DNA of 59,459 nucleotides from a gamma proteobacterium SCGC AAA168-P09 (GCA_000385055.1 ARRL01000003.1:1-59459), one strand, 5' to 3'. Shown: positions 8,993 to 20,705, numbered from the stretch's first letter. Numbers and translations are program-made. Notes: generated by a model from the letters alone, not told the origin.

Positions 8993-9885
8993 AGAATATT
9001 GCTGTTATTTATGGAGGATCTTCTTCAGAAAGAGAGGTTTCGTTGCAAAGTGGTGAAGGAGTCTTCAATGCACTTAATCAACTAGGATACCAAGCAGAGT
9101 TAATTGATTACAATGACCTTCATGATTTTGAAATACTCAAAAAAAATGACTTAGTGTTTATTGCGCTTCATGGCTTTGAAGGTGAAGGGGGTAAGTTTCA
9201 AGCGAAATTAGATAGTTTAGGAATCAGATATACTGGTTCAAAATACCAAGCATGCAAAAATACATGGGATAAGCATATTTGTAAGACAATCCTACAACAA
9301 AATAATATTAATACACCAACTTGGAAGTTACATGAATCCCTTGTCCAGTATATTGATATGCCTAGGTCTTCTCTAAATTTTGTTAATGTATTTTTAAAAC
9401 CCTGTCGAGATGGATCAAGTGTTGATATTTTCAAAATAGAAGACAACAAAAGCTTCATTGAGGCGATTGGTAAATCTTCAAACCCAAACAGAGCATTTAT
9501 TACAGAAGAATGTATTACTGGTAAAGAATTTACTGTCACTATTATTGGTGATCAGTGTTTCCCTGCAATTGAAATAATCACGGGCAATGAATTTTATGAC
9601 TATGAAGCAAAATATATTTCAGATGATACTGGTCTGATTGAAGCAAATCTTATGCCCCATGAACAAAAAGAAATTAATCAAATAGCAATAAACGCTTACA
9701 CGGCTCTTAATTGTTCTGGGTGGGCAAGAGTTGATGTTCTTCAAGACAAGGATGGAGTGTTTTATGTACTAGAAATCAATACTGTACCTGGAATGACGTC
9801 ACATAGCTGCGTTCCAAAATCAGGAAAATTTCTTGGACTTCAATACAATGATGTAGTCAATAAAATAATTAATGAATCTGTATAA
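8980..9885 (+). CDS. ddl: D-alanine-D-alanine ligase
   Basis: Makes the D-Ala-D-Ala dipeptide used by MurF; D-Ala comes from alanine racemase, encoded at 14296. It belongs to the ATP-grasp family. The N-terminal VIYGGSSSEREVSLQSG, the LHGFEGEGG loop and the C-terminal VLEINTVPGMTSHS metal and ATP site are present. At 301 residues it matches the DdlB type found in dcw clusters. The start overlaps murC by 13 bases and the stop overlaps ftsQ by 14. Confidence 0.96.
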   Translation: MEKIKNIAVIYGGSSSEREVSLQSGEGVFNALNQLGYQAELIDYNDLHDFEILKKNDLVFIALHGFEGEGGKFQAKLDSLGIRYTGSKYQACKNTWDKHICKTILQQNNINTPTWKLHESLVQYIDMPRSSLNFVNVFLKPCRDGSSVDIFKIEDNKSFIEAIGKSSNPNRAFITEECITGKEFTVTIIGDQCFPAIEIITGNEFYDYEAKYISDDTGLIEANLMPHEQKEINQIAINAYTALNCSGWARVDVLQDKDGVFYVLEINTVPGMTSHSCVPKSGKFLGLQYNDVVNKIINESV

Positions 9886-10501
9886 TAAGATATTATTAAT
9901 TTTTCTTTCACCCTTTTTTGCGATTACATTATTTGCAAAAGACTTTACCATTGAACTAACTTTTGATAATTTTTTTTTAGAATCACAAAAAATATTTGTT
10001 CAAGATTTAAATCAAATAAGCTCTAGGAATGATTTAGAAAATCTTATTAAAGCTCAAGACTGGATCGATGAATACAAAATAAATTTTAAACCTTTCACAA
10101 AATCTGCAAAATTAAGTATTTCAAGTAGAAAGCCATATTTTATTTTAAATAATAATTATTTTATTGATAAGAATCTTAAAAAATTTAGGTTTGATGAAAC
10201 TCAATTGGATTTAATATTAGTAGAGGGGCCCATTATTGACCTCAAGGAGCCAATGAACATAATCAATTTTTTTGAAATTAAAAGATTTAACCAGTTAAGT
10301 ATAAAAAGAATTATTTATACCTATGTTGCTGGATGGGAAATTCATACGAACTCTTTTAAGATAAAAATTGGTAAGAATATTACTGATCAAAAATTAAAAT
10401 CATTAGAAGATACATTAAATTACTTATACGAAAATAGAAAGATTCCTAGTATGATAGATTTAAGAAATAAAGACGGAGTCGCATTGAGTTATGGCAAATA
10501 A
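9872..10501 (+). CDS. ftsQ: Cell division protein FtsQ, reduced
   Basis: Assigned from position (between ddl and ftsA) and the terminal MIDLRNKDGVALSYG, which fits the FtsQ ending DLRYxNGFAV. FtsQ is a bitopic protein linking early and late divisome proteins through FtsL and FtsB. At 209 residues it is short (E. coli has 276). It has almost no cytoplasmic N-terminus: a single hydrophobic segment (residues 7-22) begins after six residues, and the POTRA-like part is compressed. It overlaps ddl by 14 bases and ftsA by 11. Overall sequence similarity by eye is weak, so context carries much of the call. Confidence 0.82.
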   Translation: MNLYNKILLIFLSPFFAITLFAKDFTIELTFDNFFLESQKIFVQDLNQISSRNDLENLIKAQDWIDEYKINFKPFTKSAKLSISSRKPYFILNNNYFIDKNLKKFRFDETQLDLILVEGPIIDLKEPMNIINFFEIKRFNQLSIKRIIYTYVAGWEIHTNSFKIKIGKNITDQKLKSLEDTLNYLYENRKIPSMIDLRNKDGVALSYGK

Positions 10502-11717
10502 TGTAAAAAATTCTAATATAGTTGTTGGCTTAGATATAGGAACCTCTAAAGTAGTTTGTATCGTTGGCAAATACAACGAACATGAAAAATTAGAAATCAT
10601 TTCCTTAGGTGCTTATCCTTCAAGCGGCCTAAAAAAAGGTGTTGTAGTAAATATAGATGCAACTACAGATGCCATAAAGAAAGCTGTAGAACAGGCTCAG
10701 TCAATGATAGAAGAAAAAATAAAGTCTGTTTATGTTGGGATAGCTGGAAGTCACATTAAAAGTTTAAATTCTCAAGGCGCGGTTGGAATAAAAGATAAAG
10801 AAGTAACGCCTTATGATATTGATAGGGTGATTGATTCTGCTCAAGCAGTCTCAATTCCTTCAGATCAAAATGTCTTACATGTTTTACCTCAAGAATATGT
10901 TATTGATAATCAAGAAGTTAGCCTTGACCCTCTAGGAATGGCTGGGGTTAGGCTTGAGGCGAAAGTTCATTTAGTAACATGTGCAAACAGCGCTGTAAAA
11001 AATATTGAAAAATGCATTAAGAATTGTGGTTTGTCAGTTGATGGATTTGTTCTCGAGCAATTAGCTAGTTCACATTCTATATTATCTGAAGATGAGAAAG
11101 ATTTAGGAGTTTGCTTGGTTGATATTGGGGGTGGAACTACAGATATTGCAATATTTAACTCAGGCTCAATTGTCTTTACTGGAGTTATACCAATTGCAGG
11201 CGACCAGGTAACGAGTGATATTGCTCAGGCCTTAAGAACACCAACACCTCAAGCTGAAGAAATTAAACAAAAACATGGATGTTCAGTTGCAGAGTTTACA
11301 AAAGATGATGAAAGTATCGAAGTTCCTGGCGTTGGCGGAAGACCCACAAGAGAATTATCTAGAAGCTCCTTAGCTGATATTATTCAACCAAGATATACAG
11401 AGTTATTTGAATTAGTAAAAGCAGAGATTGCTAGAAATGGTTTTGAAGAAAAAATTTCTGCTGGAATAGTTTTCACTGGCGGAACTTCCAAAATGGAAGG
11501 TGTTGTAGAATTAGCTGAATCTATTTTTCAAACATCAGTCAGGTTAGGCATACCTAATAAATTCTCAGGGATGGAAAGTATTCTTCAAAATCCTATATAT
11601 GCCACATCTATAGGTTTGGTCGATCATGGATTCAAGCAAATGAATGATGATTTAATCGCAGAGCAGAGCCAAAGCTGGATTTCTAAACTCCTTAAGATAG
11701 TTAAAAGCGAGTATTGA
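10491..11717 (+). CDS. ftsA: Cell division actin-like protein FtsA
   Basis: Membrane-tethered actin homologue that anchors FtsZ filaments and recruits later divisome proteins. It is 408 residues. The ATP-binding motifs VGLDIGTSKV near the N-terminus, VDIGGGTTD and FTGGTSKMEG are clear. The C-terminus (SWISKLLKIVKSEY) is a plausible amphipathic membrane-targeting helix. It overlaps ftsQ by 11 bases. Unusually it is not followed by ftsZ: the next gene is rpsF, and ftsZ is found on the other side of the cluster beside mraZ. Confidence 0.97.
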   Translation: MANNVKNSNIVVGLDIGTSKVVCIVGKYNEHEKLEIISLGAYPSSGLKKGVVVNIDATTDAIKKAVEQAQSMIEEKIKSVYVGIAGSHIKSLNSQGAVGIKDKEVTPYDIDRVIDSAQAVSIPSDQNVLHVLPQEYVIDNQEVSLDPLGMAGVRLEAKVHLVTCANSAVKNIEKCIKNCGLSVDGFVLEQLASSHSILSEDEKDLGVCLVDIGGGTTDIAIFNSGSIVFTGVIPIAGDQVTSDIAQALRTPTPQAEEIKQKHGCSVAEFTKDDESIEVPGVGGRPTRELSRSSLADIIQPRYTELFELVKAEIARNGFEEKISAGIVFTGGTSKMEGVVELAESIFQTSVRLGIPNKFSGMESILQNPIYATSIGLVDHGFKQMNDDLIAEQSQSWISKLLKIVKSEY

Positions 11718-11798
11718 TTCTATATATCAATTCATTTAGAATGCGTTTTCCTTGGTTTATACCAATTAAGGTGTAAATCTTTAACCATAAGGTAAATA

Positions 11799-12251
11799 AT
11801 GAAAAAATACGAAGCAGTAATAATTCTAAACCCCAATCTTTCTACCAAGGTTGATGAATTCAAAAAAGATTTTGAAAAATTATTAACAGATAATTCTTTT
11901 AAGATTGTTAAAACAGAAGATGTTGGAAGAAGACAGTTGGCTTATTCAATAGCTAATCATAATAAAGGACATTATCTATTATTTAATCTTGAAGGAGATC
12001 CTTCTAAACTTTTAGAAATCGAAACAAAAATTAAATATAACGAGTCAATTATTAGACACTTATTCCTAGTTGTAAAAGAGCATAATGGGGAAGATTCAAG
12101 TTTGTTCATTGAATCTAAAAATAAAAAGCCTGAACCGGTTGAGGTTGAGGAAAAAAAAGTAGTAGAAAAAGTAGAAACAAAGCCTGCTGAAGAAGACTTA
12201 GAGAAAAAAGAAGATGAAGAAAGCTTAAAAGAAGGAGATGATAATGAGTAA
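11799..12251 (+). CDS. rpsF: 30S ribosomal protein S6
   Basis: Small-subunit protein that pairs with S18, the next gene. The N-terminus [13 protein letters not shown] and the [15 protein letters not shown] region are typical. After about residue 100 there is a long, low-complexity, Lys/Glu-rich tail, giving 150 residues where the core is about 100. The start has an AAGG ribosome site 8 bases upstream. The 81-base gap after ftsA contains a small hairpin (TTGGT-TTAT-ACCAA) that could be part of a leader; no S6:S18-type CCG element was recognised. Confidence 0.96.
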   Translation: MKKYEAVIILNPNLSTKVDEFKKDFEKLLTDNSFKIVKTEDVGRRQLAYSIANHNKGHYLLFNLEGDPSKLLEIETKIKYNESIIRHLFLVVKEHNGEDSSLFIESKNKKPEPVEVEEKKVVEKVETKPAEEDLEKKEDEESLKEGDDNE

Positions 12252-12438
12252 ATATGATTTACCTAAAAAGTTTGATCACAAAGATATCGATATCTTAAAG
12301 CCATTCATAACTGAAACAGGAAAAATCATTCCTGCTAGAGTTACTGGTGTTTCAGCATCTAATCAAAGAAAAATTACTAAATCAATTAAAATTGCTAGAT
12401 TTTTAGCTCTTTTACCATATACGGACATGCATCAATAA
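12244..12438 (+). CDS. rpsR: 30S ribosomal protein S18
   Basis: Binds 16S rRNA with S6. The segments [27 protein letters not shown] and [11 protein letters not shown] are diagnostic. I chose ATG 12244 over ATG 12238 because AAGGAG at 12231-12236 is correctly spaced for 12244 but almost touches 12238; this gives 64 residues. The start overlaps the rpsF stop, indicating translational coupling and balanced S6 and S18 synthesis. The N-terminal zinc-type cysteines of some S18 proteins are absent. Confidence 0.95.
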   Translation: MSKYDLPKKFDHKDIDILKPFITETGKIIPARVTGVSASNQRKITKSIKIARFLALLPYTDMHQ

Positions 12439-12443
12439 AAACT

Positions 12444-12890
12444 ATGAAAATTATACTTTTAGATAAAATACAAAGACTTGGCGAAATTGGTGATGTTGTT
12501 GAAGTTAACTCTGGTTACGCAAGAAATTTTTTAATTCCACAAAAAAAAGCTGCATTTGCTAGTGATAAAAATATTGCAGAAGTCGAAGCTAGAAAAGATG
12601 AGCTTGCTGCTGCATCAGCTAACTTATTAACTAAATCTCAAGCTAGGGCTGAGACAATAAATGGATCTTCTTGTGAAATAGCTGTTCCTGTTACTGAAGA
12701 AGGAGCTCTATATGGTTCAGTAGGTACAAGAGAAATTTCAGATGCATTTTCTGCAGCTGGAATTGATATAGATAAAAGCGAAGTTCAGCTACCAGAAGGC
12801 CCAATTAAAGAAATTGGCGAACATTCTATTGCTATTGCAGTTCATCCTGAAGTTTCTGCGGAAGTAATTGTAAAAGTATTAGCAGAGTAG
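12444..12890 (+). CDS. rplI: 50S ribosomal protein L9
   Basis: Two-domain protein bridging 23S rRNA regions. The N-terminal domain MKIILLDKIQRLGEIGDVVEVNSGYARNFL (split here for reading: KIILLDKIQRLGEIGDVV then NSGYARNFL) is canonical, followed by the long connecting helix and the C-terminal domain ending EVIVKVLAE. Its 148 residues equal the family length. It follows rpsR by 5 bases, and dnaB begins 38 bases after the stop, with no terminator seen between. Confidence 0.97.
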   Translation: MKIILLDKIQRLGEIGDVVEVNSGYARNFLIPQKKAAFASDKNIAEVEARKDELAAASANLLTKSQARAETINGSSCEIAVPVTEEGALYGSVGTREISDAFSAAGIDIDKSEVQLPEGPIKEIGEHSIAIAVHPEVSAEVIVKVLAE

Positions 12891-12928
12891 TTGTATATTT
12901 TAAAATATGATGTAAAAATCATATTCCC

Positions 12929-14299
12929 ATGTCTGACTTGTCTATAAATCAAAACGAACAAGCTCGAGAAGCTGAAAGAGCTGTGCTTGGTGGCCTCATG
13001 CTTGAAACCCATCGTTTTGATACCGTCATACAGGTAATCAAAGAAAATGATTTTGATGGAAGAGATCATCAGATTATTTTTCAGTCAATGTCAGAGCTGA
13101 TTGAAGAAAATAAACCCCTAGACCCATTAACAGTTTCAGAAAAATTAGACAATAAAAATTCTTTAAATAAGGTTGGAGGTAAAGACTATTTAATTGAATT
13201 AGCAACATCTACTCCGTCTGCTGCAAATCTAGAAGCATATGCAGAAATTATTAGACAAAGATCTATTGCAAGAAAATTAATGAAAGCAAATTCAGAAATT
13301 TCTGAATTAATACAAAACCCCCAAGGTCAAAATGGGGCTGCATTACTTGATAAGGCTGAAAGCATGATTTTTGCCTTAAATGATGAGACTAGTCAAAACG
13401 ATCAAAGCCTTCAATCTATGAAAGATTTAATTCCATCTACTATGGATAAGCTTCATGAACTATCCAATAAGGCTGGTGGTTTAATTGGATCCTCAACTGG
13501 TTTTAAAGATTTAGATACAAAACTTCAGGGTATTCAAGATGGTGATCTAGTTGTAGTTGCTGGAAGGCCAAGCATGGGTAAAACATCACTTGCCATGAAT
13601 ATTGCAGAAAATGTTTTATTAGGTAAAGACAATGAGGGGGCTGTTTTAATATTTAGTTTAGAAATGCCTGGAGAAGCTTTAACTACAAGAATGCTCTCTG
13701 GTATGTGTAAGCTTAATCAACAGAATGTTAGATCTGGAATGTTAAAAGACAATGAACTTAAACTTTTGTTACAAGAGGGCGAAAGATTAAAGAATCTTCC
13801 TTTATGGATCGATGATAGTTCTTTACTGTCTCCAATGGAACTAAGAGCAAAGGCAAGAAGATTAGCCAGACAAGAAGAAAATGGTTTATCACTTATAGTT
13901 GTTGATTACCTTCAACTTATGCAGCTTCCAACATCAGCTGAAAATAGAGTTAATCAAATTTCAGAGATATCAAGATCCCTAAAATCTCTTGCAAAAGAAC
14001 TAAATGTCCCTGTTGTGGCTTTATCCCAGCTTAATAGAGCAGTTGAACAAAGGCCAAACAAAAGACCTATCATGGCTGATCTAAGAGATTCTGGTGCTAT
14101 CGAGCAGGATGCAGATGTAATTCTTTTTATATATCGAGATGAGGTTTATAACGAAGATTCTGATCAGGGAAACAAAGCTGAAATTATTATTGGAAAACAA
14201 AGAAACGGACCAATTGGAACCGTTAATCTCACTTTCTTAAAAGAGTACACTCGATTTGAAAACTTTTCTAGTGATGGTTATTATGAATCCTTCGAATGA
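12929..14299 (+). CDS. dnaB: Replicative DNA helicase DnaB
   Basis: Hexameric 5'-3' helicase of the replication fork. The N-terminal primase-interacting domain begins ERAVLGGLMLE. The RecA-like C-terminal domain has Walker A GRPSMGKTS near residue 215, the Walker B-type VVDYLQLM, and the DLRDSGAIEQDADVI motif. At 456 residues it has standard size with no intein. The rpsR-rplI-dnaB-alr order is common in Gammaproteobacteria. The stop overlaps alr in ATGA. Confidence 0.97.
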   Translation: MSDLSINQNEQAREAERAVLGGLMLETHRFDTVIQVIKENDFDGRDHQIIFQSMSELIEENKPLDPLTVSEKLDNKNSLNKVGGKDYLIELATSTPSAANLEAYAEIIRQRSIARKLMKANSEISELIQNPQGQNGAALLDKAESMIFALNDETSQNDQSLQSMKDLIPSTMDKLHELSNKAGGLIGSSTGFKDLDTKLQGIQDGDLVVVAGRPSMGKTSLAMNIAENVLLGKDNEGAVLIFSLEMPGEALTTRMLSGMCKLNQQNVRSGMLKDNELKLLLQEGERLKNLPLWIDDSSLLSPMELRAKARRLARQEENGLSLIVVDYLQLMQLPTSAENRVNQISEISRSLKSLAKELNVPVVALSQLNRAVEQRPNKRPIMADLRDSGAIEQDADVILFIYRDEVYNEDSDQGNKAEIIIGKQRNGPIGTVNLTFLKEYTRFENFSSDGYYESFE

Positions 14300-15357
14300 C
14301 ATCTCTAAGCAGCATTCTTGAAATAGATCCATCAATTTTAAGAAATAATATTCAAAAGCTTAAAAATAAAATTAAGCCTTCTTCAAATTTTCTTGCAGTT
14401 ATTAAATCAGATGCTTATGGCCATATTTTGTCAAAGGTCGTTCATGATATTGATGATTTAGTAGATGGGTATGGCGTCGTTAGAATCGATGAGGCAATAG
14501 AATTAAGAAAAATATCAAAAAAAAAGATTCTTTTAATGCAGGGTGTTTATTCCAATGATGATTTTAAGATAGCCAAAATAAATAACCTTGATTTAGTTGT
14601 CCACAATCAACACCAATTTAATATTATAAAAACAAATAATGATTATAAGGATTTATGGTTCAAAATTAATACAGGAATGAACAGGCTTGGATTTGACAAA
14701 GATGATTTTCTAAATATTTACGAAAACTATCTAAGGGATGTCAGATTCACTCTTATGACTCACTTAGCAGCATCTAATATAAAAGAAGATCCCTCAAATG
14801 AAAAACAATTCCTTAGATTTGAAGAATTATCAAAAAAATTAAATCCAGATGTTCAAAAAAGTATTGCAAATACTGGCTGTGTTTTGAATTTTCCTGAAAA
14901 ATCTTTTGATTGGGTTAGGGTAGGTATAGGAATTTTTGGCGGCTATATTGGTAATGATGAGCTCCAAACAGCAATCACATTAAAATCTCCAATTATTAAT
15001 GTTAAAGAAATTGCCACAGGTGAGAGAGTTGGATACGATGGCAGGGCAGTTGCTAAAAATGACATGAAGATAGCTACTGTTTATTTAGGATACGCAGATG
15101 GACTGCCACAGCATGTTAAAGATGGAAGTATTGTTATGGTTAACAATCAAGAAGCTAAAGTTTTCGGAAAAGTAAGCATGGACGTTACCACAATTGATGT
15201 AACAAATATTCAAGACTGTTCAATTGGAGATTGGTGTGAATATTTTTCTCCAAATCACTCAATTAATAATCTGGCTTCAAACAATGGATCAATTTCTTAT
15301 GACTTAATGATAAGAATTAAATCAAGAGTTAAAAGAATTTATAAAAACATTAATTAA
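14296..15357 (+). CDS. alr: Alanine racemase
   Basis: PLP enzyme interconverting L- and D-alanine, supplying D-Ala to Ddl at 8980. The PLP lysine lies in AVIKSDAYGH near residue 36; NTGMNRLGF, the catalytic tyrosine in GERVGYDGRA and GKVSMDVTTID are present. The 353 residues match the usual length. It overlaps dnaB by 4 bases (ATGA). The 79-base gap before pyrG contains a short GTTATTCT tandem repeat (15397-15418) with no clear function. Confidence 0.96.
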   Translation: MTSLSSILEIDPSILRNNIQKLKNKIKPSSNFLAVIKSDAYGHILSKVVHDIDDLVDGYGVVRIDEAIELRKISKKKILLMQGVYSNDDFKIAKINNLDLVVHNQHQFNIIKTNNDYKDLWFKINTGMNRLGFDKDDFLNIYENYLRDVRFTLMTHLAASNIKEDPSNEKQFLRFEELSKKLNPDVQKSIANTGCVLNFPEKSFDWVRVGIGIFGGYIGNDELQTAITLKSPIINVKEIATGERVGYDGRAVAKNDMKIATVYLGYADGLPQHVKDGSIVMVNNQEAKVFGKVSMDVTTIDVTNIQDCSIGDWCEYFSPNHSINNLASNNGSISYDLMIRIKSRVKRIYKNIN

Positions 15358-15436
15358 TTTTTATTCATAATAAGTAATTGTTATTTAACTATTTAAGTTA
15401 TTCTGTTATTCTGTTATCCCATCATGATTCAATTAA

Positions 15437-17928
<2,492 letters not shown>

Positions 17929-17939
<11 letters not shown>

Positions 17940-18216
17940 TCTTTTCTATTTTTCTTTCTAGTTGTTTTGGTTTTTTTTTCACCATTCCCAGAGTTTCTAT
18001 TGCTTCTTTTTCTATTGTTGCAGGTGAGTTATTTGAATAGAATTGAGTTAAGAGTTTTATATTCCTATCTTTGAAATCTTCATATTCAATATATAAATTT
18101 TGTTGGTTAGTATTCAATCTGTTTATTTCAAAAGATAGTTTTATTTGCTCTAAACATAAAAAACAGAGAAAAAGCAACATAAAAAAGGGTATTAGGTAAT
18201 GAAATTCTTTGCTCAT
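17929..18216 (-). CDS. ftsL: Cell division protein FtsL
   Basis: Small bitopic divisome protein of 95 residues that partners FtsB and FtsQ and helps activate FtsWI. It has a short cytoplasmic end, a hydrophobic helix at residues 8-24, and a heptad-like region (INRLNTNQQNLYIEYEDF). The IEKEAIETLGMV segment resembles the conserved A.E.LGM end of FtsL. The C-terminus continues as a Lys/Glu-rich tail. It overlaps rsmH by 4 bases and ftsI by 11, the standard position. Confidence 0.88.
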
Positions 18217-19106
18217 AATTTTTTAAAAACTCTCATAATTGCACTTCTTGATCTTTTGTTAATTTCTATTTCATTTTTTGATGGCCTTATCTTCTTACCA
18301 ATACAAGAGAAATCAGCTGTTTCAATTGTATTAAGTGGTATATCTTTTGGATAACTCTTTATGCTTGGTCTAAAAAAATTTTTAACAATATTATCTTCTA
18401 AGGAATGAAATGAGATAACTACAATTACTCCGTCTTTTTTTATAATTTTACTTGCCTGGCTTAATGATTTTGTTAATTGATTTAACTCATCGTTAATAAA
18501 TATTCTAAAAGCTTGAAAAGATTTTGTTGCTGGATGGATTTTAATTTTTTTTTCAGGATAGGTGTCTGCAATAATTTGTGAGAGTTGAAGGGTTGTTTTT
18601 ATAAAATCTATTTTTCTTCTCTCTATAATTTTTTTTGCAATCAACTTTCCATGTTTTTCTTCTCCATATTTATAAAGCACTTCCATAATTTCTTCTTGCG
18701 AGGCTTTATTAATCCATATAGATAATGGTTCCCCCTTTGATACATTGAAACGCATATCAAGAGGGCCATCACTCCTAAAGCTAAAACCTCTTGAACCATC
18801 ATCAAAATGTGTTGAACATGTACCTAGATCATACAAAATGCCATCAATGGAATTATTATCAAAATACCTGTCAATCTTATTGAATGATTTATGTATTGGA
18901 CAAAAATTGTCTTTAATAATATTTGAGGCATGTTTAAAAGCCTCGGGATCTTTATCAAATGAGGTTAAGTGGCCTTCTTTAGAGATTTTATCTAATATTG
19001 CTAAGGTATGCCCACCTCTTCCGTAGGTACAGTCTATATATTTGCCATTTATTTTTTGAACTAGAAAATCAATTGACTCTTCCAGTAATACTGGAAAATG
19101 AAGCAT
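18213..19106 (-). CDS. rsmH: 16S rRNA (cytosine-1402 N4) methyltransferase RsmH
   Basis: SAM-dependent methyltransferase (MraW) modifying C1402 in the ribosomal P site. Motifs include HFPVLLEESIDFL at the start, DCTYGRGGHT (SAM loop), GILYDLGTCSTHFDD, RGFSFRSDGPLDMRF and VVISFHSLEDNIVK. Its 297 residues are slightly below the usual 313. It starts 1 base after the ftsZ stop, so the two are probably translated together. In most relatives it directly follows mraZ; here ftsZ is in between. Confidence 0.97.
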   Translation of the reverse strand: MLHFPVLLEESIDFLVQKINGKYIDCTYGRGGHTLAILDKISKEGHLTSFDKDPEAFKHASNIIKDNFCPIHKSFNKIDRYFDNNSIDGILYDLGTCSTHFDDGSRGFSFRSDGPLDMRFNVSKGEPLSIWINKASQEEIMEVLYKYGEEKHGKLIAKKIIERRKIDFIKTTLQLSQIIADTYPEKKIKIHPATKSFQAFRIFINDELNQLTKSLSQASKIIKKDGVIVVISFHSLEDNIVKNFFRPSIKSYPKDIPLNTIETADFSCIGKKIRPSKNEIEINKRSRSAIMRVFKKL

Positions 19107-19107
19107 A

Positions 19108-20217
19108 TTAGTCTACTTGTTTTCTCATAAAAGTTGGCACATCAAGGAAATCAATTTCCGCTGCAGACGATGTGCCAGCTTTCTGACTTATATGTTCTTT
19201 ACCCAATCCTACTGGATTAAGTTGAATTGAAGGTTGATTGTCAATTACTAAAGTTGGCGCTCTTTGATCAACTCCAGTTGCTACGATTGTTACTAATAAA
19301 TCATCTTCAACACTTTCATCATAAACTAACCCATAAATTATATTTGCATCTTCATGAACTATTTCTTCTACGATATCTGCAACTTCTGTTTGATCTCCAA
19401 GTGTTGGTTTTGCTGCTGTAATATTTACAAGAACACCTCTAGCATTTTTAAGATTTATATCTTCAAGCAATTCACTTCTTACTGCTTGCGTTGCAGCAGC
19501 TTCAGCTCTATTTTTACCACTTGCTCTCCCAGTGCCCATCATTGCAATTCCTTTCTCAGACATAACTGTCTTTACATCAGCAAAGTCAACATTTATATGC
19601 CCTTTTTTCATAATAATATCTGAAATGCCCTGAACTGCTCCTTTAAGTACATCGTCAGCTTTAGCAAAAGCATCCTGCATGGCAGTATCTTCTCCAAGAA
19701 TTTCATATAACTTTTGGTTCGGTATAGTAACTAAGCTGTCAACTTCTTCTACTAGTGCTGCTAGACCTTTTTCTGCAGCAGTCATTCTTCTCTTACCTTC
19801 AAATTTAAATGGCTTAGTAACAACAGCAACTGTTAATGCTCCTAAATCTTTTGCTATTGAGGCAACAACAGGAGCAGCTCCTGTTCCTGTACCACCTCCC
19901 ATTCCAGCCGTAATAAATATCATATCAGCACCAACCAAAAGCTCTTCTATTGCTGCTCTGTCACTTTCAGCAGCTTTTCTTCCAACATCAGGGTTTGCAC
20001 CAGCCCCCAATCCTTTCGTAAGCCCGTTACCAAGCTTTAAAGTAATTGCTCCATCAGCTTGTGATAAAGCTTGTGTATCAGTGTTTGCACAAATAAAGTC
20101 TACGCCTTCTATATTATGATTAATCATATGGATGACTGCGTTTCCTCCAGCCCCTCCAACGCCAACTACTTTTATCTTAGCATTCTCTACTGCTTGCCCT
20201 ATTACTTCAAAATTCAT
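19108..20217 (-). CDS. ftsZ: Cell division GTPase FtsZ
   Basis: Tubulin homologue that forms the Z ring. The N-terminal nucleotide fold KVVGVGGAGGNAV, the tubulin signature GGGTGTGAAP and the T7 loop region (NVDFADVKTVM) are canonical. The C-terminal peptide DFLDVPTFMRKQ, which binds FtsA and ZipA, is intact after a short linker. It has 369 residues. AGGGGA precedes the ATG. It sits 13 bases after mraZ and 1 base before rsmH, whereas in nearly all dcw clusters ftsZ follows ftsA. Transcription from the mraZ promoter would place ftsZ first among the division genes. Confidence 0.98.
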   Translation of the reverse strand: MNFEVIGQAVENAKIKVVGVGGAGGNAVIHMINHNIEGVDFICANTDTQALSQADGAITLKLGNGLTKGLGAGANPDVGRKAAESDRAAIEELLVGADMIFITAGMGGGTGTGAAPVVASIAKDLGALTVAVVTKPFKFEGKRRMTAAEKGLAALVEEVDSLVTIPNQKLYEILGEDTAMQDAFAKADDVLKGAVQGISDIIMKKGHINVDFADVKTVMSEKGIAMMGTGRASGKNRAEAAATQAVRSELLEDINLKNARGVLVNITAAKPTLGDQTEVADIVEEIVHEDANIIYGLVYDESVEDDLLVTIVATGVDQRAPTLVIDNQPSIQLNPVGLGKEHISQKAGTSSAAEIDFLDVPTFMRKQVD

Positions 20218-20230
20218 TTCTTATCCCCTA

Positions 20231-20698
20231 TTAAAAAGACATTGATTTGATGCTTTCTGGAAGAACCACATCTAAAATTTCTGTTGATAATGATCCACCT
20301 GTCTGTCTCATTTCCCAATTATTTACATTCCATATTTCAAATTTGTTGCCCATTCCAATAAGAGAAATTTGTTTTTGATCAGATATATCTGCATATTTTC
20401 TGAGTTCTAAAGGAATAAGAACCAACATCCTACTATTTGGATCAAATTCAATTACGCTTGCATTACCTAAGATAGTCCATTGAAGATTTCTTACAATTGG
20501 ATCTAATCCTTGTAAAGATTCTAATTTGGATGATATTTCATGCCATTGAGATTCTGGATATACTTTTAATGAAGGATATTGGGGATCTTTTGTTATGATG
20601 ATTTTAGTTTCATTGGCATCTATTAAACATGATCGATATTTAGCAGGTATTGCTAATCTACCCTTCTGATCAAGTGAAACTGTGTTGAAACCATACAT
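20231..20698 (-). CDS. mraZ: Transcriptional regulator MraZ
   Basis: AbrB-fold DNA-binding protein that binds direct repeats upstream of its own operon. The duplicated domain pattern is visible: LDQKGRLAIPAKYR near the N-terminus and FDPNSRMLVLIPLELRKYA near residue 100. It has 155 residues (family about 150). The start is ATG 20698, with no Shine-Dalgarno sequence; a promoter -10 element ends 7 bases upstream, suggesting a leaderless mRNA. Four 10-bp repeats just upstream are the likely binding site. Confidence 0.95.
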   Translation of the reverse strand: MYGFNTVSLDQKGRLAIPAKYRSCLIDANETKIIITKDPQYPSLKVYPESQWHEISSKLESLQGLDPIVRNLQWTILGNASVIEFDPNSRMLVLIPLELRKYADISDQKQISLIGMGNKFEIWNVNNWEMRQTGGSLSTEILDVVLPESIKSMSF

Positions 20699-20705
20699 GT
20701 TTTAA

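Noticed and set aside
15397..15418. GTTATTCT tandem repeat before pyrG
   Set aside because: Only two and a half copies, no symmetry or known binding site; treated as chance.
19227..20119. Plus-strand open frames opposite ftsZ as overlapping genes
   Set aside because: Composition follows the complement of ftsZ codons (Leu/His or Ala/Pro runs), and no start signals are seen.
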